DNA of 5,337 nt, taken from NCBI GenBank assembly GCA_041639705.1, contig JBEQBT010000238.1, positions 1 to 5,337 on the forward strand. Direction: 5' to 3'. The position numbers and the translations under genes are program-made. The notes beneath the pieces are model-generated. The model did no database searches, was not told where the DNA came from, and saw only the letters and a program-made list of their open reading frames with translations. Below, piece by piece: positions 1 through 5,337 of this stretch. Every line of letters begins with the position of its first letter. Position 1 is the stretch's first letter. This stretch comes from JARDZI01 sp041639705 (GTDB lineage: Bacteria > Bacillota > Clostridia > Clostridiales > Caloramatoraceae).

Positions 1-935
1 TAGAAAGAATTCCTCCACGTGTTAAAATCAGAGAAAATGCATCTGTGGAATTCCCACATATAATGCTATTAATTGATGACCCAAATGAAGAAATTATTGA
101 ACCCTTGGCAAATATGAAGGATAAGCTTCAAAAGGCCTATGACTTTGATATGATGATGGGCGGAGGCCATATAAGTGGATATAAGATAGATGATGAAGAA
201 ATACTTTCAAAGATAATAAAGGGCTTCGAAAAGCTTGCAGATAAGGAAGTATTTAATAAAAAATATGAATTAACCTCAGATAAACCAATACTTCTATTTG
301 CAGTTGGGGATGGAAATCATTCACTAGCTTCTGCAAAGGCTCATTGGGAAAATGTTAAAAAGACACTTTCAGCAGCAGAGCAGGAAGACCATCCAGCTAG
401 ATTTGCACTAGTTGAGGTTGTAAATGTTCATGATAAGAGCCTTATAGTTGAACCAATACATAGAGAACTATTTAATGTTGATGAAAAATCCTTCTTTGAG
501 GCTGTAACTGCATATTTCAAGGAAAATGGAAGCGAAGTTAGGGTTGAGTATCATGGAAGCAGAACAATAATGGGCATTGAGGAACTGGCAACACTAGGAG
601 ACCTGCATAAGTTCTCATTTGTAACAAATGAAGGTTCAGGTGTAATCACAATAAAGCATCCAAAGGCAAATATACCTGTTGGAACAATTCAAGCATTCCT
701 TGATGAGTACTTGAAGAGCAATCCAAAGGTAAAGATAGACTATATTCATGGAACAGATGTTATAGATGAATTATCAAGAAAGGCTGGAAATATGGGTTTC
801 ATACTTCCTCCAATCAGCAAGAGTGATTTATTCAGAACAATAGTGCTTGATGGAGTTATGCCAAGAAAGACCTTCTCCATGGGAGAGGCCCATGAAAAGA
901 GATATTACATAGAGGGTAGAAAAATAGTACTATAA
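1..935 (+). CDS. DUF1015 family protein, C-terminal part (5' end cut by window edge)
   Basis: The reading frame is open from the left edge (first full codon at position 3), so the gene starts upstream. A GTG at 45 is only an internal valine codon: the residues before it (ERIPPRVKIRENAS) continue the family sequence. About 310 residues are visible. From memory the family is around 400 residues, so roughly the first quarter is missing. Recognisable DUF1015 (COG4198) blocks are the PHIMLLIDDP segment near the start, the signature GDGNHSLASAK (about residues 102-112 of the visible part), HGTDVIDEL, GFILPPISKSDLF and the C-terminal GVMPRKTFSMGEAHEKRYY. The protein looks cytosolic, with no membrane segments. 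Its biochemical function is not established. In many clostridia relatives lie next to serine-biosynthesis genes (serC, serA), which could be checked upstream. That link is recalled, not seen here. A strong terminator follows directly, so this is the last gene of its transcript. Confidence 0.9.
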   Translation, partial: ERIPPRVKIRENASVEFPHIMLLIDDPNEEIIEPLANMKDKLQKAYDFDMMMGGGHISGYKIDDEEILSKIIKGFEKLADKEVFNKKYELTSDKPILLFAVGDGNHSLASAKAHWENVKKTLSAAEQEDHPARFALVEVVNVHDKSLIVEPIHRELFNVDEKSFFEAVTAYFKENGSEVRVEYHGSRTIMGIEELATLGDLHKFSFVTNEGSGVITIKHPKANIPVGTIQAFLDEYLKSNPKVKIDYIHGTDVIDELSRKAGNMGFILPPISKSDLFRTIVLDGVMPRKTFSMGEAHEKRYYIEGRKIVL

Positions 936-938
936 TAC

Positions 939-983
939 AAATGGCCGCAAATAGATAATCATCTATTTGCGGCCATTTTTGTA
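939..983 (+). terminator. Rho-independent terminator after the DUF1015 gene
   Basis: A perfect 18-bp stem pairs 939-956 with 961-978 around a four-base loop (AATC). Its core is GGCCGC against GCGGCC, and the descending arm runs into a T tract (976-980). It begins three bases after the stop codon at 933-935. This is a classic intrinsic terminator separating the DUF1015 gene from the cystine transporter. The stem is symmetric and A residues precede it, so it may also work on the opposite strand, but nothing convincing is transcribed toward it from the right. Confidence 0.93.
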
Positions 984-990
984 TATTTAT

Positions 991-1040
991 AGGGACAGTT
1001 AACAATTATTTCATTAACTTGAAAATTGTTAACTGTCTTT
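991..1040. repeat. Palindromic repeat, copy 1 (GGGACAGTTAACA type)
   Basis: Inverted repeat with a perfect 14-bp stem, 994-1007 (GACAGTTAACAATT) against 1024-1037, and a 16-base AT-rich loop. In RNA the stem extends three more pairs (991-993 with 1038-1040) through one A-U and two G-U wobbles. The same core recurs at 2732-2774 with a compensatory base-pair change. The descending arm ends in CTTTTTG, so this copy could act as a second, backup terminator behind the one at 939-980. Similar GGGACGGTT palindromes are, as I recall, dispersed in clostridial genomes and sometimes linked to Y1-type (REP-associated) transposases. No transposase is present here. Confidence 0.75.
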
Positions 1041-1240
1041 TTGACAAAAAATAAATAGGAACTGAAAGGGATTTTTATAATACAACTGTTGCAATTCCTT
1101 TTCTTAAAATGCTGCATTAACTGTAGAAAGCTTAGTAATCGCCCCCTTAACAATGTACTGATTCAGCAATGAAGGTCATAAAATATATTAATGAGTACAA
1201 GTGAAGGAAAAAAAGTTTTTTTGACCAAAATAAGTGCAAT

Positions 1241-1265
1241 TACTCTTAAAAATATTTTAAGAGTA
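1241..1265. promoter_or_regulatory. AT-rich inverted repeat upstream of the cystine transporter (possible operator)
   Basis: A perfect 11-bp palindrome, TACTCTTAAAA at 1241-1251 against TTTTAAGAGTA at 1255-1265, around a three-base centre (ATA). It ends 17 bases before the Shine-Dalgarno sequence and 30 bases before the start codon. The position and symmetry suit an operator for a dimeric repressor, or a short hairpin in the 5' leader. Cystine uptake genes in Firmicutes are often controlled by cysteine-responsive regulators such as CymR, but I cannot match this repeat to a known CymR site. It lacks a following T tract, so it is not a terminator. Confidence 0.4.
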
Positions 1266-1282
1266 TATCAATATTAAAATTT

Positions 1283-1290
1283 AAGGAGGT
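1283..1290 (+). promoter_or_regulatory. Strong ribosome binding site of the cystine transporter
   Basis: AAGGAGGT is a near-complete match to the anti-Shine-Dalgarno sequence. Its AGGAGG core ends six bases before the ATG at 1296, which fixes that start and predicts efficient translation. Confidence 0.9.
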
Positions 1291-1295
1291 AGAAA

Positions 1296-2687
1296 ATGAA
1301 CACAACACTTCACGTAATTCTAAACATTATAGTGATGCTTGTACTTGTCTATGGGCTGATTTGGATGCAAAAGAAGCATTATTCCTTTAATGTAAGAGTT
1401 CTTTTATCTTTGGTGACTGGCATCTTGTACGGTGGGGTGCTGCAGCTGCTTTATGGGCCGGGAAGTCCTGTAATCAAGGGGGCAAATACATGGTTTTCCA
1501 TGATTGGAGGTGGATATGTAAGACTCTTAAATATGATCGTTATTCCACTAATATTCGTATCCATATCCTGCGCAATTATTAATCAAAATTCAAAGAACCT
1601 TGGGAAGAAAGCAGGTACAATTATTGCAATACTCCTTATTACAGCGGGACTGTCAGCCGCTGTAGGTGCCTTTACAGCAAGTTCCTTTGGCCTTAACGCC
1701 AAGGAAATCCAGGCAGGAGATGTTGAACTTAAGCGAGGCCAGGCACTTGAAGCAAGCCTGAAGGATTTTCAAGCAAAGTCCTTTCAGGACAAAATAGTAG
1801 AAATCATACCTACAAATCCATTTTATTCAATGACAGGCCAGGGAGGAGCTCCAGCCTTGTCAGTAGTGGTATTTGCAGCCTTTGTTGGTATTGCAGCCAT
1901 GGGGATAAAAAAGAAGCAGCCAGAGTCGGGGGAAGTCTTTATCAGGTTTTTAAATGCATTGCATGATGTGGTTATGAGAATGGTAGCCCTGATATTAAGG
2001 TTAACTCCCTTTGGAGTATTGGCACTGATGACCAAAATGGTTTCTACAAGCAATTTTGCCAGAATAACTGAATTGATGAATTTTGTTCTGGCATCCTATA
2101 CAGCAATAATAATAATGTTTGTAATACATTTTATTATACTTGCTCTCAACGGACTAAACCCACTAACCTATATAAAAAAGGCAGCATCCGTATTAGCCTT
2201 TGCCTTTACTTCAAGAACAAGTGCAGGAACACTTCCCCTTAACGTTAAAGCAATGACCGGACGCCTTGGGGCTTCTGAAGGAGTTGCCAATCTCTCAGCT
2301 TCACTTGGAACAAGTATAGGGCAAAATGGCTGTGCAGGCATATATCCTGCAATGCTGGCCGTTATGATAGCGCCAACCATGGGAATAAATCCAATGGAGC
2401 CGGGGTTTTTAATCAAGCTGATCATCATTACAGCCATTGGCTCCTTTGGTATAGCAGGAGTTGGTGGGGGAGCAACCTTTTCTGCCCTGACAGTATTATC
2501 TGCAATGGGGCTTCCTGTAGGCCTGGCTGGACTGTTAATAGCAATAGAGCCTCTTATAGATATGGCAAGAACAGCTCTTAACGTAAGTGACTCAATGGTA
2601 AGCGGATTGGTTACAGCAAAATACATGGGCGAATTGGACTTAAATGTCTATAACACAAAGGATGGAGGGGAGCTTGGGGCAAGCTAA
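1296..2687 (+). CDS. tcyP: L-cystine symporter, TcyP/YdjN type (dicarboxylate/amino acid:cation symporter family)
   Basis: A 463-residue inner-membrane protein that should import L-cystine by cation symport, supplying cysteine and sulfur. Its length equals that recalled for Bacillus subtilis TcyP and E. coli YdjN, and the sequence aligns with TcyP from end to end by eye: MNT start, MQKKHYSFN (24-32), NTWFSMIGGGYVRLLNMIV (64-82), IIPTNPF (170-176) and RMVALILRLTPFGVLALM (228-245). The glutamate-transporter-fold core is intact. Hairpin 1 carries SRTSAGTLPLN (306-316), the unwound helix carries SIGQNGCAGIYPAM (340-353), hairpin 2 carries GSFGIAGVGGGATF (382-395), and the last core helix carries IEPLIDMARTALNVSDSM (417-434) with the substrate-binding Asp and Arg. 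QNGCA replaces the NMDGT motif of glutamate and aspartate carriers, as expected of the cystine branch. The gene stands alone, with its own strong ribosome binding site and a terminator upstream. Confidence 0.93.
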   Translation: MNTTLHVILNIIVMLVLVYGLIWMQKKHYSFNVRVLLSLVTGILYGGVLQLLYGPGSPVIKGANTWFSMIGGGYVRLLNMIVIPLIFVSISCAIINQNSKNLGKKAGTIIAILLITAGLSAAVGAFTASSFGLNAKEIQAGDVELKRGQALEASLKDFQAKSFQDKIVEIIPTNPFYSMTGQGGAPALSVVVFAAFVGIAAMGIKKKQPESGEVFIRFLNALHDVVMRMVALILRLTPFGVLALMTKMVSTSNFARITELMNFVLASYTAIIIMFVIHFIILALNGLNPLTYIKKAASVLAFAFTSRTSAGTLPLNVKAMTGRLGASEGVANLSASLGTSIGQNGCAGIYPAMLAVMIAPTMGINPMEPGFLIKLIIITAIGSFGIAGVGGGATFSALTVLSAMGLPVGLAGLLIAIEPLIDMARTALNVSDSMVSGLVTAKYMGELDLNVYNTKDGGELGAS

Positions 2688-2694
2688 CAGCAAG

Positions 2695-2719
2695 TGTGAC
2701 AGGCACGTCACAAGTCACA
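2695..2719. repeat. Cluster of TGTGAC/GTCACA half-sites
   Basis: TGTGAC (2695-2700) faces GTCACA (2707-2712) across six bases, and a second GTCACA follows at 2714-2719. It begins eight bases after the transporter stop codon. It could be a small hairpin, or a decayed outer part of the palindromic repeat that starts at 2732, since CAGGCACG here resembles CAGGGACG there. No function can be assigned. Confidence 0.35.
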
Positions 2720-2731
2720 TCAAATAATAGC

Positions 2732-2774
2732 AGGGACGGTTAACATATATTTTAATAAATTGTTAACCGTCCCT
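2732..2774. repeat. Palindromic repeat, copy 2 (AGGGACGGTTAACA type)
   Basis: A perfect 14-bp inverted repeat, AGGGACGGTTAACA at 2732-2745 against TGTTAACCGTCCCT at 2761-2774, with a 15-base AT-rich loop. It shares the AGGGAC-x-GTTAACA core with the copy at 991-1040. Where copy 1 has an A-T pair (997/1034), this copy has G-C (2738/2768). Lying 45 bases after the transporter gene, it probably forms the hairpin at that transcript's 3' end. However, CTTACATT rather than a T tract follows it, so termination on the + strand may be weak. It is the only hairpin separating the transporter from the Wadjet genes. Confidence 0.78.
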
Positions 2775-3053
2775 TACATTAATCTTCTTTATTCAGTTCT
2801 AGAATAATAATGTGTGAAGTTTCTTTTGCGTTAATTAAAATATCCTCCTAAACTATTTCCATGGCATCCCTGTCAACTAATTCAATATTATTTATTATTG
2901 AATTTCCTTATATCTGAATTAAATAGGCTTGCCTTCCTTTTGAGAAACAAAACTAACGGAGCCATATGATGTATTATGCAATTTTCTATAATAATAGTAT
3001 AATTATGTACAAGCATGTAAATAATTAAAAAAAACCTCGAAGTTGGTGAAAAA
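2775..3053. other. Intergenic region before jetA, with a possible minus-strand coding remnant
   Basis: AT-rich stretch with no intact gene. On the minus strand, 2907-2779 reads as 42 sense-strand codons interrupted by one TAG (2850-2848). The tail INAKETSHIIILELNKED ends in TAA five bases before the palindrome at 2774. A perfect AGGAGG lies on that strand (2848-2843), eight bases ahead of an ATT codon (2835-2833), where a normal start would be expected. This may be a decayed small gene, but it is short enough to be chance. The right end (2987-3053) is the probable promoter and leader of jetA. Confidence 0.4.
2987..3003 (+). promoter_or_regulatory. Candidate -10 boxes for the jetA operon
   Basis: Two perfect TATAAT hexamers lie at 2987-2992 and 2998-3003, about 50-60 bases before the jetA start, a sensible distance for a sigma-A promoter with a short leader. 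Neither has a good -35: the best partner for the second is TTATGC at 2974-2979, spacer 18. Expression may therefore be weak or activator-dependent. In such AT-rich DNA these boxes can also arise by chance. Confidence 0.35.
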
Positions 3054-4538
3054 ATGGATATAAACAGTAAGCTTACAAAACAAATAGATGAAACAAGGTA
3101 TCTAACTGCAGAAAATGCATGGAGATATAGGACCATACTCAGATTTTTCTATCTACAGTATGAGAAGATGAAATACTGGATGTATAAGGAAGACGTGTTT
3201 GAGGAATTGAAGAGGCACGAAGAGTTTAAGGATTATACAATTGACCTTATAAAACAGGATCTGGATGTATTGATTGTATGGAAAAACCTCCTGCCAATCC
3301 AGGACACATCAAGGGTAGCAACTGTAGAAGAATTTAAAAACAAGCAATTCAGATATCGCATTTCAGAATATTCAGTTGAAATTGAAAGATTGACAATAAA
3401 GCTTGAAAACCTGTCTATTGAGAATGCATCTCTAGAGCCCTCGCTGCTTGAGAGAATAAGGGAGGAACTAGAGAAGTTTAAGTCCATAGCAAGTCAAGAT
3501 GAAAAAATAGTGGGAGCCTGGTGGCGCTCTTTAAATGACAGTTTTAAAAGGCTTAATCAGAACTATCAGGACTATATAGGAGTTTTTTACAGCATTAAGG
3601 CTGAGGAAATGATGAAGACAAGGGAATTCTTGGTTTACAAGGAAAGGTTCATAGATTACCTGAGGGATTTTATAAAGGGACTTCAATACAATGTATCTGC
3701 ACTTGAAGGTGTAATAATGTCAATAGACCCTGAAGATGAAAAAAAGGTAATAGAAAAAATATTTTCCTACGAAAAATCCATACCAAGGCTTGATAATGAA
3801 GTCCCAGATTATGAAATCATGGACAACATAAAGGGCAAGTGGCAAAGCATAAGGGCATGGTTTACAGCCATAGGAGGTCATGACAGCGAAGCCTCAAGGC
3901 TTTTAGATACAACAAATGAAATTATTAGAAAAATCACACGCTATGCTGCACAGATTGCTGAGAGTAGAAACAGTGCTGCAAACAGAAAGGAAGAGTATAA
4001 GAAACTTGCTAAAATGTTCATCTATTGCACTAACATGGAAGAAGCTAATAAGCTTTCAGCCCTCTCCTTTGGAATATTCAACATGAAACATATTAGGGTA
4101 AATGGAGAGAGAAAAACTGAAAGCATTAACTCAGGAATATACGAGGAAGAGTCCTTTGAATACACAATAAAGCCAAGAATTAGAAACTACAGGGAAAAGG
4201 GTATTCGAAGCCCAATTAAAAGTAATCAGGAGAAAAAATCCCAAATGCTTGAGAAGATAATGAAGGAGAGGCAGGAGGAGAAGGAAATACTCGAAAGTTA
4301 TATTGTAAATAACTGTATCGAGTTTGAAAAGCTGCCTGTAATAGAAGCCCATGTTAGGGCGGCCCTTTTAAGATGGCTTACCAAGGGAATAAACTCTCCA
4401 GATATGAGATCAAAAACGGAGCATGGAAGGGTATACAGGGTTGTACCACCAGAAAATTCAAATCAATCCTGTAATGTTGTATGTAGTGATGGTACCTTCA
4501 TTATGCCAGCATTCAAAATAGAGTTTATCAAACAGTAA
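3054..4538 (+). CDS. jetA: Wadjet type II protein JetA (DUF2397/TIGR02677 family)
   Basis: A 494-residue cytosolic, mostly helical protein, full-length for TIGR02677. In Wadjet anti-plasmid defence JetA is the kleisin-like subunit that bridges the SMC-type ATPase JetC and the KITE protein JetB in a DNA-loop-extruding complex. Family marks are the N-terminal block YLTAENAWRYRTILRFFY (16-33), the winged-helix-like segment through VWKNLL (75-80), DTSRVATVEEFKNKQFRYR (84-102), the block RKEEYKKLAKMF with LSALSFGIF (311-342), a charged linker (about 377-412), and a C-terminal winged-helix-like region with PVIEAHVRAALLRWL (428-442). DUF2397 rather than DUF3375 assigns it to type II, not type I. The ATG at 3054 has only a weak site, GGTGA at 3045-3049, but no better in-frame start lies between it and the upstream stop at 3018. 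jetB follows after 39 bases on the same strand. Codon use matches the neighbours, giving no sign of recent transfer. The subunit role is inferred from the family. Confidence 0.9.
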   Translation: MDINSKLTKQIDETRYLTAENAWRYRTILRFFYLQYEKMKYWMYKEDVFEELKRHEEFKDYTIDLIKQDLDVLIVWKNLLPIQDTSRVATVEEFKNKQFRYRISEYSVEIERLTIKLENLSIENASLEPSLLERIREELEKFKSIASQDEKIVGAWWRSLNDSFKRLNQNYQDYIGVFYSIKAEEMMKTREFLVYKERFIDYLRDFIKGLQYNVSALEGVIMSIDPEDEKKVIEKIFSYEKSIPRLDNEVPDYEIMDNIKGKWQSIRAWFTAIGGHDSEASRLLDTTNEIIRKITRYAAQIAESRNSAANRKEEYKKLAKMFIYCTNMEEANKLSALSFGIFNMKHIRVNGERKTESINSGIYEEESFEYTIKPRIRNYREKGIRSPIKSNQEKKSQMLEKIMKERQEEKEILESYIVNNCIEFEKLPVIEAHVRAALLRWLTKGINSPDMRSKTEHGRVYRVVPPENSNQSCNVVCSDGTFIMPAFKIEFIKQ

Positions 4539-4563
4539 ATTCTATTTATAACAATATGGAATA

Positions 4564-4569
4564 AAGGAG
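4564..4569 (+). promoter_or_regulatory. Ribosome binding site of jetB
   Basis: AAGGAG ends eight bases before the ATG at 4578. It fixes this start, which agrees with the first residues of the product (MKELEILLDNYWI). It is stronger than the jetA site, so JetB may be translated more efficiently than JetA. Confidence 0.8.
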
Positions 4570-4577
4570 AGTGAAGT

Positions 4578-5337
4578 ATGAAGGAGCTTGAGATACTTCT
4601 GGACAACTATTGGATTAGCAAGGATGAGGAAAAGGAGCTTTACTACAGAGTAAAGGATGGAATAAGTGATTTCAAGGGGTTTTTAACGGATAAACTAGGA
4701 TACCATTTAATCATAAACCCCTATCTTATAAAGCTGGAAAAGCTTCCAGGATGTGCAGAGGAATGGATGGGCATAGAGGAGTTTGAAAGCACAATGGAAT
4801 ATGGGTTTTTGTGTATACTTTTAATATTCCTTGAGGACAGAGGAAGGGAGGAACAGTTTGTACTATCCCAGATTACTGAATTCATACAGGCCAATTACCC
4901 GGGGGATGAGAAGGTGGATTGGACACTTTTCAAGCATAGAAAATGCCTTATTAGGGTAATGCGTTTCGCAGCAAAAATAGGACTTCTAAGGCTGAATGAT
5001 GGAGACGAGGGAAAATTTGCAAATGACTTGGAGCAGGAGATACTCTATGAGAGTACAGGACTTTCAAGATATTTTGTGAGAAGCTTTTCACAAAACATAC
5101 TAGGTTACACCTCCTACAGGGATATTGAAGATGCAGAAATTATAGAAATAGACAAGGACAGGGGCATATTGAGACGGCAGAGGGTATATAGAAGGCTTGT
5201 TATGTCACCTATTGTATATAACGAAGGAGCTGAGGATTCAGATTATGCTTACATTAGAAATTACAGGGGAATGATGGAGAATGATTTTGAAAAGTACCTT
5301 GGACTTCCCCTTCATGTTCATAGAAATGGTGCCCTTT
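4578..5337 (+). CDS. jetB: Wadjet type II protein JetB (DUF2398/TIGR02678 family), N-terminal part, cut by window edge
   Basis: The frame is open from ATG 4578 to the right edge, giving 253 residues with no stop. From memory the family is around 370-400 residues, so the C-terminal third is outside. Family marks are EYGFLCILLIFLEDRGREEQF (74-94), a winged-helix-like block KCLIRVMRFAAKIGLLRL (122-139) followed by an acidic turn, ILYESTGLSRYFVRSF (155-170), the basic motif RRQRVYRRLVMSPIVY (199-214) and YIRNYRGMMENDFEKYLGL (225-243), followed by PLHVHRNGAL at the edge. In Wadjet systems JetB is the KITE-like partner of JetA, binding the kleisin and DNA beneath the JetC heads. It reads in the same direction as jetA, 39 bases downstream, with no terminator between them, so the two are very likely one operon. 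JetC (SMC-like, TIGR02680) and JetD (DUF2399, TIGR02679) should follow. The family call rests on motif memory and the jetA neighbour. The KITE role is inferred from type I homologues. Confidence 0.87.
   Translation, partial: MKELEILLDNYWISKDEEKELYYRVKDGISDFKGFLTDKLGYHLIINPYLIKLEKLPGCAEEWMGIEEFESTMEYGFLCILLIFLEDRGREEQFVLSQITEFIQANYPGDEKVDWTLFKHRKCLIRVMRFAAKIGLLRLNDGDEGKFANDLEQEILYESTGLSRYFVRSFSQNILGYTSYRDIEDAEIIEIDKDRGILRRQRVYRRLVMSPIVYNEGAEDSDYAYIRNYRGMMENDFEKYLGLPLHVHRNGAL

Larger units (their letters stand above)
1041..1295. other. Intergenic leader region of the cystine transporter gene
   Basis: AT-rich stretch without a supportable gene, and the likely home of the transporter promoter. 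No box pair is convincing. TTGACA at 1041-1046 and TATAAT at 1076-1081 are 29 bases apart, too far to work together. TTCAGC (1162-1167) with TATATT (1184-1189), spacer 16, is the best-spaced alternative but has a poor -35. A run of seven A, one G and seven T (1208-1222) could bend the DNA. No T-box, SAM riboswitch or other known riboswitch motif is visible. The inverted repeat at 1241-1265 is listed separately. Confidence 0.5.

Noticed and set aside
45..47. GTG as the start of the DUF1015 gene
   Set aside because: The frame is open to the left edge and the residues before it match the family, so this is an internal valine codon.
1041..1081. TTGACA and TATAAT as a consensus promoter
   Set aside because: The two hexamers are perfect, but the spacer is 29 bases against the usual 16-18. 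No matching partner lies at the right distance from either one.
959..1153. Minus-strand open frame of 64 codons
   Set aside because: It runs through the second palindrome and into the terminator stem. It has no recognisable protein features and no convincing ribosome binding site.
1041..1295. A riboswitch or T-box leader before the cystine transporter
   Set aside because: No T-box sequence, SAM-riboswitch core or terminator/antiterminator pair can be seen. The only clear stem is the short AT-rich palindrome without a T tract.
1999..2012. GGTTAACTCCCT as a third copy of the palindromic repeat
   Set aside because: It lies inside the transporter gene within the conserved RLTPFG codons and has no inverted partner nearby, so the resemblance is chance.
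1823..2626. Minus-strand open frames inside the transporter gene
   Set aside because: They are antisense to a well-supported membrane protein gene, show no family features, and follow from its codon composition.
2888..4352. Minus-strand open frames overlapping jetA
   Set aside because: They are antisense to a full-length recognised family member and lack ribosome binding sites or recognisable motifs.
1..5337. CRISPR array, tRNA or rRNA genes, complete insertion sequence
   Set aside because: There are no regularly spaced repeats, no tRNA-like cloverleaf with its conserved arms, no rRNA segment and no transposase frame.

Overview
The window looks like chromosomal DNA of a low-GC, Gram-positive, Clostridia-like bacterium. 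The grounds are AT-rich sequence, AGA/AGG and ATA codon preference, strong AGGAGG-type ribosome binding sites, and protein families typical of Firmicutes. No species can be named from sequence alone. All four supported genes read on the + strand. The first and last run off the window edges.

Layout: (1) 1-935 is the C-terminal three quarters or so of a DUF1015 protein, closed by a textbook hairpin terminator at 939-980. (2) 981-1295 is intergenic. It holds an imperfectly conserved palindrome (991-1040) and an AT-rich 11-bp inverted repeat (1241-1265) just upstream of the next gene. (3) 1296-2687 is a complete L-cystine symporter of the TcyP/YdjN type. (4) 2688-3053 is intergenic. It carries a second copy of the same palindrome (2732-2774), a possible decayed minus-strand coding remnant (2779-2907), and -10-like boxes ahead of the next gene. 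(5) 3054-4538 and 4578-5337+ are the first two genes of a Wadjet type II anti-plasmid operon: jetA (DUF2397/TIGR02677) and jetB (DUF2398/TIGR02678, cut by the right edge).

The first two genes look like unrelated housekeeping or metabolic functions (an uncharacterised conserved protein and cystine uptake). The right-hand pair is the start of a defence operon. In Wadjet systems JetA (kleisin-like) and JetB (KITE-like) load on an SMC-type ATPase, JetC, to make a loop-extruding motor, and JetD is the Toprim-type nuclease that cuts small circular DNA. jetC and jetD would be expected immediately downstream, outside the window, so an intact system cannot be confirmed here.

This is a recognisable, already described system. 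I see no convincing evidence of an undescribed one. The most interesting non-coding signal is the pair of palindromes flanking the cystine transporter. They share a core and differ by a compensatory base-pair change, as expected of a dispersed, structure-conserved repeat family.
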